Numbered from the stretch's first letter, positions 35,807 to 44,485 are shown. The stretch: DNA of 64,000 bases from Sphingobacteriales bacterium (GCA_016721245.1 JADKIQ010000004.1:248001-312000), one strand, 5' to 3'. Notes: generated by a model from the letters alone, not told the origin. Numbers and translations: made by a program.

Positions 35807-36580
35807 ATGGAACCTCTTTTCAAAGGCATCATCAGCGGTATTACCATCAGTTTTCTGATTGGTCCTATTTTTTTTGCGCTGGCAGATATCACCATTTCTA
35901 AAGGATGGAAATGCGGATTGTCTTATGTCTTTGGTGTCTTACTCAGTGATGTTATAATTATCTATCTGGTCGAAACGATTTTGCAGCAATTCACATTTGA
36001 TTCCATAAAAACAGAAATCGGACTTATTGGAGGTGTATTACTAATCATTTTTGGTATTGCCACGTTTTTATCTAAAACAAGTATTAAAGCATTAGATGTG
36101 ACCAATGTTAGAACGTTATTAGGTGCTTTTGTTAAAGGTGTTACCATCAATATTTTCAATCCCTTTGTAACGGTTTGGTGGATTACCATGTTTACAACCG
36201 TTACTATTTATTATGTTCATTTTTCTGAAAAATTTCTTTTCTACTTTGGAATACTTCTCATGGTATTTTTGTTTGATTTACTGAAAATGAGGTTTGCTTA
36301 TTTTTTGAAACAAAAACTCACTGCAAACAATCTGAATAAAGTGAAAAAAGTCGTTGGTGTTTGTTTGTTTATTTTTGGTTTAATGATGATTGTAAAGGTA
36401 AGTGTGTATAAAAGATTAATCTTACTCACCTTCCATATCTTCCAGCATAATGCTTTTGTAACTCACGTAATCATCTACCGTGGAGAAACGGAAATCAGGA
36501 TATTCCGACATGAATTTTTTATTCTTCAAACCACCCTGCAAAGGCCTTGCCGCCGGCGCATTTATTTGTTCGGTCGTTAA
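35807..36580 (+). CDS. LysE/RhtB-family exporter, probably ending near 36419
   Basis: The frame runs 257 codons, but the family part ends at about residue 203. It begins with ISGITISFLIGPIFFALADITIS, typical of the LysE superfamily, and has about six membrane helices (for example GLIGGVLLIIFGIATFL, NIFNPFVTVWWITMF, VVGVCLFIFGLMMIV). Members export amino acids or their derivatives. The last 54 codons lie antisense to the convergent reductase gene and are not family-like. Removing one A from the run of four at 36410-36413 would give TAA at 36417-36419, leaving two bases before the reductase stop. A one-base error or recent mutation is therefore likely. Translation is coupled to the nitroreductase gene, with no bases between them. 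Confidence 0.82.
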   Translation: MEPLFKGIISGITISFLIGPIFFALADITISKGWKCGLSYVFGVLLSDVIIIYLVETILQQFTFDSIKTEIGLIGGVLLIIFGIATFLSKTSIKALDVTNVRTLLGAFVKGVTINIFNPFVTVWWITMFTTVTIYYVHFSEKFLFYFGILLMVFLFDLLKMRFAYFLKQKLTANNLNKVKKVVGVCLFIFGLMMIVKVSVYKRLILLTFHIFQHNAFVTHVIIYRGETEIRIFRHEFFILQTTLQRPCRRRIYLFGR

Positions 36581-37318
36581 CGGAATCAGTTCATAACTCG
36601 CATCCGGGAAATATTTTAAAATAGTGAGTGCCAGTTGTACACGGTTCATATAATCCGTGCCGGCAATGTTGTAAACGCCGCTTTTCCTGTCTGTTAATAA
36701 TAAATATAAACAACGGGCAATATCAAATGCGTTAATCGGTGTTGCATATTGATCAACAGGTAATCTCAAGGTTAGTTTTTGTTGCTCGAAAACTTGTTCT
36801 ATGATGCGCGATACAAAATTTTTACCGCGTTCTTCGTCACCATATACATTTGTGATTCTTATAACAATGTTGTTTGAATCGGCTGCAATCACGGCTAATT
36901 CCGCTTCCAGTTTATGTTTTCCATAAATGGAAATGGCATTTGGAAGAGCGTCTTCATCATAAGGACCATTGGCACCGTCAAAAATATAATCCGTAGAGAT
37001 GAAGACTAATTTTGCGTTCAATTCTTTTGCCAGCGCAATCATGTTATTGGTAGAATGTACCGTCTTTTCATGGCTTTCCGCTTCATGATGTTCGCAGTAG
37101 TCCACATGCGTCAGCGCACCGCAATGCAGAATGACATCCGGTTTATAACTTGCTGCGTCAAAATTATCCGGATTGTTTAGATTCAGGGTGTCAAAGAATA
37201 CGGTGTTTTTCGCTTCATATGAAAAATAGGTGCCAACACATTCAATTTCTTTCTGTTTAAAATAACGAAGACAATTTGAGCCTACTAAACCTGATGCGCC
37301 GATGATAAGTACTTTCAT
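36422..37318 (-). CDS. dTDP-4-dehydrorhamnose reductase-like sugar-nucleotide reductase (extended SDR)
   Basis: 298 aa. The N-terminal Rossmann motif GASGLVGSNC (about 7-16) binds NAD(P)H. The catalytic Tyr-x-x-x-Lys is in ISIYGKHKLEAE. Further RfbD/RmlD-family signs are LHCGALTHVDYCEHH, KLVFISTDYIFDGANGPYDE and the VYNIAGTDYMNR segment. RmlD makes dTDP-L-rhamnose from the 4-keto sugar; related enzymes act on other nucleotide sugars or are regulatory subunits, so the exact substrate is not fixed. It follows the frameshifted glycosyltransferase by 15 bases on the same strand, so both likely serve surface glycan synthesis. Its 3' end overlaps the extended LysE frame. Confidence 0.85.
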   Translation of the reverse strand: MKVLIIGASGLVGSNCLRYFKQKEIECVGTYFSYEAKNTVFFDTLNLNNPDNFDAASYKPDVILHCGALTHVDYCEHHEAESHEKTVHSTNNMIALAKELNAKLVFISTDYIFDGANGPYDEDALPNAISIYGKHKLEAELAVIAADSNNIVIRITNVYGDEERGKNFVSRIIEQVFEQQKLTLRLPVDQYATPINAFDIARCLYLLLTDRKSGVYNIAGTDYMNRVQLALTILKYFPDASYELIPLTTEQINAPAARPLQGGLKNKKFMSEYPDFRFSTVDDYVSYKSIMLEDMEGE

Positions 37319-37333
37319 GTTAAAATTATTGTA

Positions 37334-38397
37334 TTATTGAATTGATGATTTATTGAATGTTAGGGAGCTGAATTTTTTGATGCCTTTTACAAAATAATTC
37401 CAGATAATGCTTTCGTTTAAAACGCCTGTTTTATTGGGTGATGCAACAGCTATGGTTTTCTGCAGGAGTTCGTTCTCTGCACGTTTCTTATCCCATTTAT
37501 GCAGGGTGTTTTTGTAATCGTTCAGCCCCTGACGAATGGCTTTTGCTTCTGCTATATTTCCTTTTGCAAGCGCTACTAAAGTGGCCAGCTGGTCCAGGCG
37601 GTATCTGGTGGAATAGATAGATGCCAATTCCTGTTCGGATAAATTTTTACGCAACAGTTTCCGGTTGTTTCTGAAATTGAGATATGTTTTTTTAGGATTC
37701 GATTTATTGAGTGTACCGCCGCCCACATGATATACGGTACTTTCTGCACAATACCCTATTTTGTAGCCTAAATTCTTTAATCGCCAGCATAAATCTATTT
37801 CTTCCATATGTGCAAAAAATTCGGCATCCAGTCCGCCGGCTTTGTGGAAGATATCTGCTTTTATAAAAAAAGACAGGCACCACTTGCCCAGAATATCTCG
37901 CCGCTTTGATTGTATTGTCCTTCATCTGTTTCGCAGGTGTCAAAGATTCGTCCTCTGCAAAACGGATAGCCGTATTTATCAATGAAACCACCAGCCGCAC
38001 CGGCATATTCAAATTTATTTTTTTCTGAATAGGATAAAATCTTTGGCTGACATGCTGCCATTAATTCGTCTTTTAATAAGAATGTCATGGTGTTTTCAAT
38101 CCAGTTGGGCGTCACTTCCACATCCGAATTTAACAGCACATAATAATCACTGTCGATTTTTTGCAAAGCATCGTTATAACCACCCGCATATCCTGTATTG
38201 CTAGAATTGATAACCATTTTTATTTGCGGGAAATACTGTTGTAAAAATAAAACAGAATCATCCGTAGAGGCATTGTCTGCCACGATTATTTCAGCATTAG
38301 AATAGGTCGTGTGTTGGATGACGTTTGGCAAAAATTGTTCCAGCCAACTTTTTCCGTTGTAGTTTAGTATGACGACTGAAACTTTTGGTTGATGCAT
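37334..38397 (-). pseudogene. Family 2 glycosyltransferase, one frameshift (two fragments)
   Basis: The N-terminal fragment (38397-37861) carries the GT-A fold: VSVVILNYNGKSWLEQFL, IIVADNASTDDSV, and the DxD-like LLNSDVEV. It stops after GEIFWASGACLFL in a run of seven As (plus-strand 37865-37871). Adding one base lets it continue as FFIKADIFHKAGGLDAEFFA into the second fragment (MEEIDLCWRLKNLGYKIGYC, ending at 37334), the usual continuation of this family. The whole would be about 354 aa. Because both halves are otherwise intact, a consensus error is at least as likely as a real mutation. It would transfer a sugar to a surface polysaccharide or lipid; neighbours encode a sugar-nucleotide reductase and a lipid acyltransferase. 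Confidence 0.85.
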
Positions 38398-38401
38398 AAT
38401 A

Positions 38402-38409
38402 CAAAGATA
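38402..38409 (-). promoter_or_regulatory. TAnnTTTG box (TATCTTTG) four bases before the glycosyltransferase start
   Basis: On the minus strand TATCTTTG (38409-38402) ends four bases before the ATG at 38397. The spacing is the same as for dapF, mscS and wbqC. No TTG element was found at the right distance. Confidence 0.45.
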
Positions 38410-38437
38410 CTTATTACTTATGACTCACTACTCACGA

Positions 38438-39319
38438 CTAATAATTTATTCCGGCACGTTTCCATCTGCGATGGCTCCACAACCAGTATTCCGGTTTATT
38501 ATGGATGTCTTTTTCCAGCAATCGAACATATTTTTCTACAATGAAATTCTCTGTTTCTTTTTGTGCATTTTCCGTTATGGTTTCAAATTTCAATTCGTAA
38601 TATCCACGATTGATTTTTTGGATGGAAGCGTATAAAACAATGGCGTTCGTTTTTTGAGCCAGCGTATCAAATCCCTTAAAAAACGGAGTGTCAAGACTCA
38701 TGAATTTTGTCCAGTAGGCATTGTCGGTATCAACGGGCGTCTGATCAGCCACAAAAGCCACCAAAGAAGGTTTTTTCTGCAAATTTACGTACAATGATTT
38801 TACCTGATGCATCGCTATCAGCTGACATCCAAACCTGGACCTGTTTTTTAATAGAAATTTCTCAAATGTTTTGTTACTGGGAGATGCGTACAGAGCATAT
38901 GAAGGTAATTTTGTTTCCAGTCCTGCAAGGAGAGAAGCCCATTCCCAGTTGCCATAATGTCCAAGTACTACAAAAATATGTTGTCCTGTATTTTCATACG
39001 TTTTGAGCAGTGCATAACTTTCATGTTCGAGTTGTATGCGTTCTTTTAATTCTTCTTTTGAGATAGAAATACTTTTAATGGTTTCAACGATAAAGTCGGC
39101 AAGATGACGGTAATAATTGCTTCTGATAAACCAGAGTTCTTCGCTTCGTTTATGCGGAAATGCGTTGATGAGATTCATGTCAATCACCGTTTTTCTGTAA
39201 GCATATATACGATTAAACAGGAAGTAAATAATATCAGCAAATGAAAATAAAAATTTCAATGGCAAAAAGGAGAGCCGTTTTGCATAAAATAATCCAAGTT
39301 TCGTGAAGAGCCATTGCAC
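38438..39319 (-). CDS. LpxL/HtrB-family lysophospholipid (lipid A) acyltransferase
   Basis: 293 aa. An N-terminal hydrophobic segment (LKFLFSFADIIYFLFNRIYA) anchors it to the inner membrane. The acyltransferase H-x4-E/D motif is GHYGNWEW, in the sequence FVVLGHYGNWEWASLLAG. Other family segments are RSRFGCQLIAMHQV, SLVAFVADQTPVDTDN and KFMSLDTPFFKGFDTLAQKT. Family members add secondary acyl chains to lipid A; Bacteroidota homologues may instead make other acylated lipids. The gene shares its strand with the glycosyltransferase and sugar-nucleotide genes downstream, consistent with an envelope-glycolipid cluster. Confidence 0.88.
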   Translation of the reverse strand: MQWLFTKLGLFYAKRLSFLPLKFLFSFADIIYFLFNRIYAYRKTVIDMNLINAFPHKRSEELWFIRSNYYRHLADFIVETIKSISISKEELKERIQLEHESYALLKTYENTGQHIFVVLGHYGNWEWASLLAGLETKLPSYALYASPSNKTFEKFLLKNRSRFGCQLIAMHQVKSLYVNLQKKPSLVAFVADQTPVDTDNAYWTKFMSLDTPFFKGFDTLAQKTNAIVLYASIQKINRGYYELKFETITENAQKETENFIVEKYVRLLEKDIHNKPEYWLWSHRRWKRAGINY

Positions 39320-39397
39320 ACTGTGAAAATAACGAATAGTGTACTGTGATTTATTACCGGCAGGTTATTTTTTACAAAAATAAATTGTAAATCGTAA

Positions 39398-39405
39398 TAT
39401 CTTTG
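39398..39405 (+). promoter_or_regulatory. TAnnTTTG box (TATCTTTG) four bases before wbqC
   Basis: TATCTTTG ends four bases before the ATG at 39410. The predicted transcription start would fall on the start codon. Confidence 0.45.
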
Positions 39406-39409
39406 TGCG

Positions 39410-40033
39410 ATGAATGCTATTTTAATTGAATCACAATATATCGGTAGCTGCAGTTACTGGAATTTGTTGCTGAAGGCAGATGCAATTGTATTGGACACAC
39501 ACGAACATTTTGTAAAACGTAGCTACAGAAACAGGGCGCATATCTTAGGTGCCAATGGATTATTGAGACTGAGCATTCCGTTGGTGAGTGGTAAACATCA
39601 GCATTCCGCCATGAAAGATGTTCGCATTTCCTATAATGAAAACTGGCAGGGACTGCACTGGCATAGTTTTACTTCCGCTTATCGCAGATCACCTTTTTTT
39701 GAGTTTTATGAAGATCATTTTCGTAAATTCTATGAAGAAAAAACAGACTTGCTGGTGGAGTATAATTTTCAGTTCATGCAAACCATTGCTTTTGTTCTGA
39801 AAACGGAATTATCCGTTTCATTTTCAGAAAAATATTTTACAAAAGATGAATTTTCAGGCACAGATTACAGAAGTCATATTATGCCGGGAAAAGATAATAC
39901 ACTTGATTTTACGGCCTACCCGCAGGTGTTTAGCGACAGATTTCCGTTTGAAAAAGATTTGAGTATACTGGATTTATTGTTTAACACCGGAACGAGAGCA
40001 AAAGAATATATTGAGCAAATAAAGCTTAGATAA
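39410..40033 (+). CDS. WbqC-family protein
   Basis: 207 aa. It has the family pattern: an N-terminal IESQYIGSCSYWNLLLKADA (a YLPSIEYW-like opening), EHFVKRSYRNRAHILGANGL with the NR(C/A)xI core, LSIPLV, and SYNENWQGLHWHSFTSAYRR followed by FFEFYEDHF. WbqC-like proteins occur in O-antigen and capsule clusters of many bacteria and are almost universal in Bacteroidota, but the biochemical role is not settled. It lies opposite the lipid acyltransferase gene (divergent) and overlaps the convergent PDZ-protein gene by eight bases at the 3' ends. Confidence 0.9.
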   Translation: MNAILIESQYIGSCSYWNLLLKADAIVLDTHEHFVKRSYRNRAHILGANGLLRLSIPLVSGKHQHSAMKDVRISYNENWQGLHWHSFTSAYRRSPFFEFYEDHFRKFYEEKTDLLVEYNFQFMQTIAFVLKTELSVSFSEKYFTKDEFSGTDYRSHIMPGKDNTLDFTAYPQVFSDRFPFEKDLSILDLLFNTGTRAKEYIEQIKLR

Positions 40034-40853
40034 CAACGTCTAATTCTACTTTCCACAAGAATTTATTTTCATCTTTGTCAAATTCTTTTTTCAACTTAAC
40101 ATTGATATTCAGGTTGGAGATAGACATATCAGAAACCTCTTTAGTTTTTACCTGATATATTTTTGCTTCCGGTTGTATGCTTTCCACTTTAGTAAGGGTG
40201 GCATTTTTCATATTGTAGTTTCTTAACTGAATCACCAGATAGTTATACATGCCATCTGCTTTTGATCGGTCATCCGTTTTTACGAAACTGCAGTTATAAA
40301 AATACCTGCCTTTGCCGTTGTTGATATATACAGATTCATACGCTCCGCGAATATTGTAATTACAATAAACTCTGTCTTTAGCATCCGGAATTTTAGTTGA
40401 ATCGATGGAGTTTTTACCATTTACTTTTAACTGAGAAATGGAATAATTGATGGCATCAAGAAAATTATAATAACGATAATCCGGAACAGACCACCATGTC
40501 GGATTCATATCCAGTGTTACACGTATCCTATTGATTTCGTAGTATTTTTCAATGGCATTATAACGCAATACTTTAAGACTCATAGGCGTACCTACCGTTC
40601 CCTGCACTAAACTCAGTATATTGCCGTACGACATTTTATGCACCGGAACTTTATCGATTTCTAAAATTACATCACCCGGTCTCAGTGTTTTTGAATTGAG
40701 ATAATGATTGATTTCCAGAGATTTTACCTTAAAGCGTTGTGCAGTAGAATCAAACACAGCTTGTCCTCCAATACCACCAATACTTGTTGTCTTTGGGGTA
40801 GTTGCAGAGATAAATAAAAGGAATAATCCGCTTAAAAGAAATATGTTTCTCAT
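40026..40853 (-). CDS. Secreted PDZ-domain protein of unknown function
   Basis: 275 aa. The signal peptide is MRNIFLLSGLFLLFISATT. A PDZ domain occupies about residues 25-110: GGIGGQAVFD, then LRPGDVILEIDKVPVHKMSY and LVQGTVGTPMSLKVLR, which correspond to the carboxylate loop region and the GDxIxxIxGxxV core. The second half (115-275) is beta-rich (YNIRGAYESVYINNGKGRYF, LVIQLRNYNMKNATL) and unfamiliar. There is no protease domain, so a scaffold or peptide-binding role in the periplasm is suggested. Its 3' end overlaps wbqC by eight bases on the opposite strand. Confidence 0.75.
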   Translation of the reverse strand: MRNIFLLSGLFLLFISATTPKTTSIGGIGGQAVFDSTAQRFKVKSLEINHYLNSKTLRPGDVILEIDKVPVHKMSYGNILSLVQGTVGTPMSLKVLRYNAIEKYYEINRIRVTLDMNPTWWSVPDYRYYNFLDAINYSISQLKVNGKNSIDSTKIPDAKDRVYCNYNIRGAYESVYINNGKGRYFYNCSFVKTDDRSKADGMYNYLVIQLRNYNMKNATLTKVESIQPEAKIYQVKTKEVSDMSISNLNINVKLKKEFDKDENKFLWKVELDVVI

Positions 40854-40894
40854 CTTACTTGCTGTGCAAATTTAATTCCAAAAAGCACAAAATA

Positions 40895-40923
40895 AAAGCC
40901 TTCAAATGTTAATTGAAGGCTTT
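40895..40923 (-). terminator. Terminator of the acyl-CoA catabolic operon
   Basis: AAAGCCTTCAA (40895-40905) pairs with TTGAAGGCTTT (40913-40923) around a 7-base loop; on the minus strand it is followed by a T-rich tract. It lies 30 bases past the stop of the last dehydrogenase gene. Confidence 0.85.
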
Positions 40924-40952
40924 ATTGTTTATTTGATTATTATTTCACAAAA

Positions 40953-42464
40953 TTATAACTTTTTAAAGAGCCCGCCGAATGCCATCATCTGCATTAAGTC
41001 AGAAACTTTAATTTTTCCGGTCATAAAAGCTTCCTGTGGATTCATTTTTCCGGTTTCTACCGCGATATAAGTTTCATCATCGGTTTCAACCAGACAGTTT
41101 GCATCGCCCTGTAATCCTTTATCTACCGTCAGTTTTCCGTCCGCAATAGATACTGTGTAATTGTCGGAAGTGAATTGGAAATGTACATTCAGATTTTTTC
41201 CGGCTGACTTTTCAGATTTAAAACGGGCTGGAAGTGTTTCAAAAATATCCGCAACGGTTTCCAGTGCAGGTTTACTTTCCTCTGTTTGGGACTCAGCTCT
41301 TTCATAATTTGTGTCATCAATCACCATTTTGGCAATGATTTCACGCATAATTTCAGAGGAACCGCCACCGATGGTACCGATACGGGAATCTCTGAAGGCA
41401 CGCGCTACTTTGTATTCCTCCATATAACCGTAGCCTCCGAAAAACTGTAAACACTGATAGGTAGCTTTATCAGCTAATTCAGTAGATAGTAATTTAGCCA
41501 TAGAACTTTCTTTTACTGCATATTTTCCATCGGCATGCATTCTGCAGGTGTGTAACACGAAGAAACGAACGGATTCTATTTCTGCGGATAATTGTGCCAC
41601 CCGGTGACGTAATACCTGAAATTTATTGATGGTTCTGCCAAATGCACTTCTTTCGCTCATGTATTGTAAAGAGTAGCCCAGTACCGCATCACAGCCGGAA
41701 TAGCCCATGATGGAACCTGCTAAACGTTCCAGCTGTAAGCCACCCATCAGGTAGTAGAAGCCTTTGCCTTCTTCACCCAATAAGTTTTTTGCAGGCACTT
41801 TCACATCATCGAAATGCAGTTCTGCCGTATCGGAAGAATGCCAGCCTAATTTTCTCAGTTTGTTTTTGGAAATACCCGGCGAATCCAAATCCACTACTAA
41901 CAAACTTACCCCCGCAGCACCTGCATCTGGGTTGGTTTTACAAACGAGAATTACGAACTGACCGTAAATACCGTTCGTGATGAATGTTTTGGAACCATTC
42001 AAGACATAATGGTCACCTTCTTTTCTTGCGCGCATCTGTATATTGGCGGCGTCGCTGCCGGCGCCCGGTTCTGTGATACCGATACAACCGATTTTATCGC
42101 CCGCAATGGCAGGTTTGAGGTAGTTTTCTTTCAGGTAATCACTTCCATGGTGAAAGATGTACGGCGTACTCATAAAGACCTGTACGGCAGCCGTGATAGC
42201 AAAACCGCCGGAGAATATTTTGGAAATTTCTTCCAGCATGACGACATCATAGAAAAAATCTAATCCGCTGCCACCCAAACTTTCAGGATAGCAAAGTCCG
42301 AAGTAACCCATTTCACCGAATTTCTTCCAGAACTCGCGTGGGATTTTACCGTCCAGTTCCCATTGGTCGATATGCGGAATAGCTTCCGCTTCTAAAAATT
42401 GACGAATCGTTTTTCTGAAAGATTCGTGTTCTTCATTGAAGTAATAAGATAGTGCTGTGCTCAT
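40953..42464 (-). CDS. Acyl-CoA dehydrogenase fused to a C-terminal SCP2-like domain (paralogue 1)
   Basis: 503 aa, about 120 longer than a plain acyl-CoA dehydrogenase. Residues 1-385 are the FAD-dependent enzyme: IGCIGITEPGAGSDAANIQ, KTFITNGIYGQFVILVCKT, EYKVARAFRDSRIGTIGGGSSEI. The usual YEGTSE glutamate is replaced (IGGGSSE), so the base is probably elsewhere, perhaps the Glu in GLQLERLAGS as in isovaleryl-CoA dehydrogenase; this is inference. After an acidic linker, residues about 405-503 resemble an SCP2 sterol/lipid-binding domain (ETVADIFETLPARFKSEKSA ... MNPQEAFMTGKIKVSDLMQM), similar to the free protein at 50971. It is the last gene of the operon, next to a close paralogue. Confidence 0.9.
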   Translation of the reverse strand: MSTALSYYFNEEHESFRKTIRQFLEAEAIPHIDQWELDGKIPREFWKKFGEMGYFGLCYPESLGGSGLDFFYDVVMLEEISKIFSGGFAITAAVQVFMSTPYIFHHGSDYLKENYLKPAIAGDKIGCIGITEPGAGSDAANIQMRARKEGDHYVLNGSKTFITNGIYGQFVILVCKTNPDAGAAGVSLLVVDLDSPGISKNKLRKLGWHSSDTAELHFDDVKVPAKNLLGEEGKGFYYLMGGLQLERLAGSIMGYSGCDAVLGYSLQYMSERSAFGRTINKFQVLRHRVAQLSAEIESVRFFVLHTCRMHADGKYAVKESSMAKLLSTELADKATYQCLQFFGGYGYMEEYKVARAFRDSRIGTIGGGSSEIMREIIAKMVIDDTNYERAESQTEESKPALETVADIFETLPARFKSEKSAGKNLNVHFQFTSDNYTVSIADGKLTVDKGLQGDANCLVETDDETYIAVETGKMNPQEAFMTGKIKVSDLMQMMAFGGLFKKL

Positions 42465-42498
42465 TTTTTATTGATTTTATATTTTACTTTTTTAATGT

Positions 42499-42562
42499 CG
42501 TCATTGTGAGGTGCGAAGCAGTTATATTATTGTTAGATTGCTTCACTTCGTTCGCAATGACG
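42499..42562. repeat. Hairpin-forming intergenic repeat between the two dehydrogenase genes
   Basis: CGTCATTG (from 42499) and CAATGACG (42555-42562) form the ends; inside, GAGGTGCGAAGCA faces TGCTTCACTTCG. The unit fills the gap between the paralogous genes and has no coding potential. Confidence 0.7.
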
Positions 42563-44077
42563 TTAATTCGTATATTTCTTAAAGAGACCACCAAACTGCA
42601 TCATTTTTCCTAAATCACTGACCTGGATTTTGCCGGACATAAACACTTCCTGCGGATTGAGTTTGCCGGTTTCCACACCTATGTAAGTTTCTGTGGTTGT
42701 CGTGATGGTTAGGTCAACGGTCGACATTTGACGGTCGACTGTTGACAGAATTACTTCCTGATTCATTATTTCAATCAGATAAAAAATGTTATTCTCAAAC
42801 TCAAACAACACATTTAATTCTATTCCGTTTGCTTTTTCTTTTTTTAATCTGGAAGGAAGAGTAGTAAATAATTCTTCAATGCTAATGTCTTGATTCCTGG
42901 CTCTTGATTCCTGAGCCTGATAATTCACATCATCAATCACCATTTTTGCGATAATCTCACACATGATTTCTGAAGAGCCACCGCCGATAGTACCTAAACG
43001 TGAATCACGGAAAAAGCGAGCCATCTTGTATTCTTCCATATAACCATAACCGCCAAACATCTGCAAACACTGATAAGCTACTTTATCAGATAATTCGGTG
43101 GCCAGGTATTTTGACATGGATGCTTCTTTAACACAATAATTTTTATCTGCATGCATTTTACAAACATGATAGGTAAAGGTTTTTACACTTTCTATTTCCG
43201 CAGACAGCTGTGCCATTTTGTGTCTTAACACCTGGAATTTATTAATTGTTTTACCAAAAGCTTTACGTTCATTCATGTATTGCAATGTATATTCCAAAGC
43301 CCATTCGGATGATGCGATTGCACCTAATGCAAGCGTCAATCGTTCCAGTTCAAAGCGCTGCATGATATAATAAAATCCTTTGTTTTCTTCACCCAATAGA
43401 TTTTCTACCGGTACTTCCACATTATCAAAGGCAATCTCTGCCGTGTCGCTGGCTTTCCAACCTAATTTCTTCAAGTTATTTCTGGATAAACCTTTGGAGT
43501 TTCCTTCCACTAAAATCATCGAAATGCCGCTGGAACCTGTAGATGCTGTTTTACAGGCAACAATCATATAGTCACAAAAAACACCATTGGTGATAAAGCA
43601 TTTACTTCCATTGATGATGTATTTATCGCCCTGACGAACGGCGGTGGTTTTAATTCCTGCCACATCAGAACCTGCATGCGGCTCGGTGATGGCTAGTGCG
43701 CCAACCAATTCACCGGCAATGGCTTTCGGTAGATATTTTTCTTTCAGGAAGTCACTGGCTTCGTGTTTTAAATGCGATAAAGATAAATAGGGATGTGCGG
43801 AAATACTGGCTCCGAAACCACCGGAGTTGGATTTGGAGACTTCTTCGATGAAAATCACATCATACCAGAAATCAAGATTAGAGCCTCCGTATTTTTCTTC
43901 TTGTGTCATGCCGAAATAACCCATGTCGCCGAACTTTTTAAAGAGTTCTTTTGGTAAACGTGCATCTTCTTCCCATTGGTCAACAAAAGGTACGACTTCC
44001 TTATCTAAAAATTCGCGCAGCGATTTTCGGAACAATTCATGTTCTTCCGTGAGGTAGTATGATTCTAATGAATTCAT
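42563..44077 (-). CDS. Acyl-CoA dehydrogenase fused to a C-terminal SCP2-like domain (paralogue 2)
   Basis: 504 aa, collinear with paralogue 1: GALAITEPHAGSDVAGIKTT, KCFITNGVFCDYMIVACKT, EYKMARFFRDSRLGTIGGGSSEI, then an SCP2-like tail (SIEELFTTLPSRLKKEKANG ... GKLNPQEVFMSGKIQVSDLG). As in paralogue 1, the YEGT glutamate is Gly and QRFELERLTLA offers a candidate base. Two linker or surface segments are encoded by intergenic-type repeats: ESRARNQD (42887-42917) and STVDRQMSTVD (42713-42746). The two enzymes may act on successive or different acyl-CoA substrates. It belongs to the operon from the carboxyltransferase gene downward. Confidence 0.9.
   Translation of the reverse strand: MNSLESYYLTEEHELFRKSLREFLDKEVVPFVDQWEEDARLPKELFKKFGDMGYFGMTQEEKYGGSNLDFWYDVIFIEEVSKSNSGGFGASISAHPYLSLSHLKHEASDFLKEKYLPKAIAGELVGALAITEPHAGSDVAGIKTTAVRQGDKYIINGSKCFITNGVFCDYMIVACKTASTGSSGISMILVEGNSKGLSRNNLKKLGWKASDTAEIAFDNVEVPVENLLGEENKGFYYIMQRFELERLTLALGAIASSEWALEYTLQYMNERKAFGKTINKFQVLRHKMAQLSAEIESVKTFTYHVCKMHADKNYCVKEASMSKYLATELSDKVAYQCLQMFGGYGYMEEYKMARFFRDSRLGTIGGGSSEIMCEIIAKMVIDDVNYQAQESRARNQDISIEELFTTLPSRLKKEKANGIELNVLFEFENNIFYLIEIMNQEVILSTVDRQMSTVDLTITTTTETYIGVETGKLNPQEVFMSGKIQVSDLGKMMQFGGLFKKYTN
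42713..42746 (-). repeat. 34-base GTCGAC-rich palindromic element inside a coding sequence
   Basis: The 34-base unit begins GTCAACGGTCGAC and ends GGTCGACTGTTGAC. It matches the unit at 47381-47414 at 29 of 34 positions. Here it encodes STVDRQMSTVD in the SCP2-like tail, replacing a segment that in the paralogue is a different loop. Confidence 0.75.
42887..42917 (-). repeat. Intragenic copy of the AATCAAGAGCCAGGAATCAAGAC repeat family
   Basis: On the minus strand this reads GGCTCAGGAATCAAGAGCC followed by AGGAATCAAGAC, similar to the intergenic inverted repeat at 3655-3779. It encodes AQESRARNQD in the linker between the dehydrogenase and SCP2-like domains. Confidence 0.55.
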
Positions 44078-44145
44078 TAATGAAATAATTTAGTAATTAT
44101 ATAATTGTTTATTGTAAAATGAAACTGATACATTATTTCATTATT

Positions 44146-44466
44146 TTATTGTTGAATTTCTAACTCCAATCTAAGCAAATGGCTACTAAAGTTTTTACCC
44201 AACGTATCCATTCGTAAACTTCTGGAAGCACCGCCATCTAAGGCTTCGTGGCAGACGAAATTTAAGGATTCCAAAGCATCCCATTCAAAGCGTTCTACTT
44301 TTCCTTTGATGAGTCCTCTAAAATGTGCTTTTACGATGTCAGACGTTAAATATTTTTTCAATGTTTCAAAATCTTCTCTGGATTTTGCCATCACACCGAT
44401 GTTGCACACATTGTTCTTATCGCCGCTGCGTGCACTTGCTATGTCTATTAGTTTGATTGTTGCCAT
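44146..44466 (-). CDS. AtuA partner-type small protein (AtuA C-terminal ferredoxin-like fold)
   Basis: 106 aa from MATIKLIDIASARSGDKNNV; an upstream start at 44490 lies in a repeat and is unlikely. The sequence ARSGDKNNVCNIGVMAKS, then FRGLIKGKVERFEWDALESL and LNFVCHEALDGGASRSLRMD, matches the domain found at the C-terminus of longer AtuA proteins or encoded separately beside them. AtuA proteins belong to acyclic terpene or branched acyl-CoA utilisation clusters; their reaction is not established. The separate gene lies directly downstream of the AtuA gene across a repeat-bearing gap. Confidence 0.82.
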   Translation of the reverse strand: MATIKLIDIASARSGDKNNVCNIGVMAKSREDFETLKKYLTSDIVKAHFRGLIKGKVERFEWDALESLNFVCHEALDGGASRSLRMDTLGKNFSSHLLRLELEIQQ

Positions 44467-44485
44467 TGTTTTTATTTTTTTTTGT

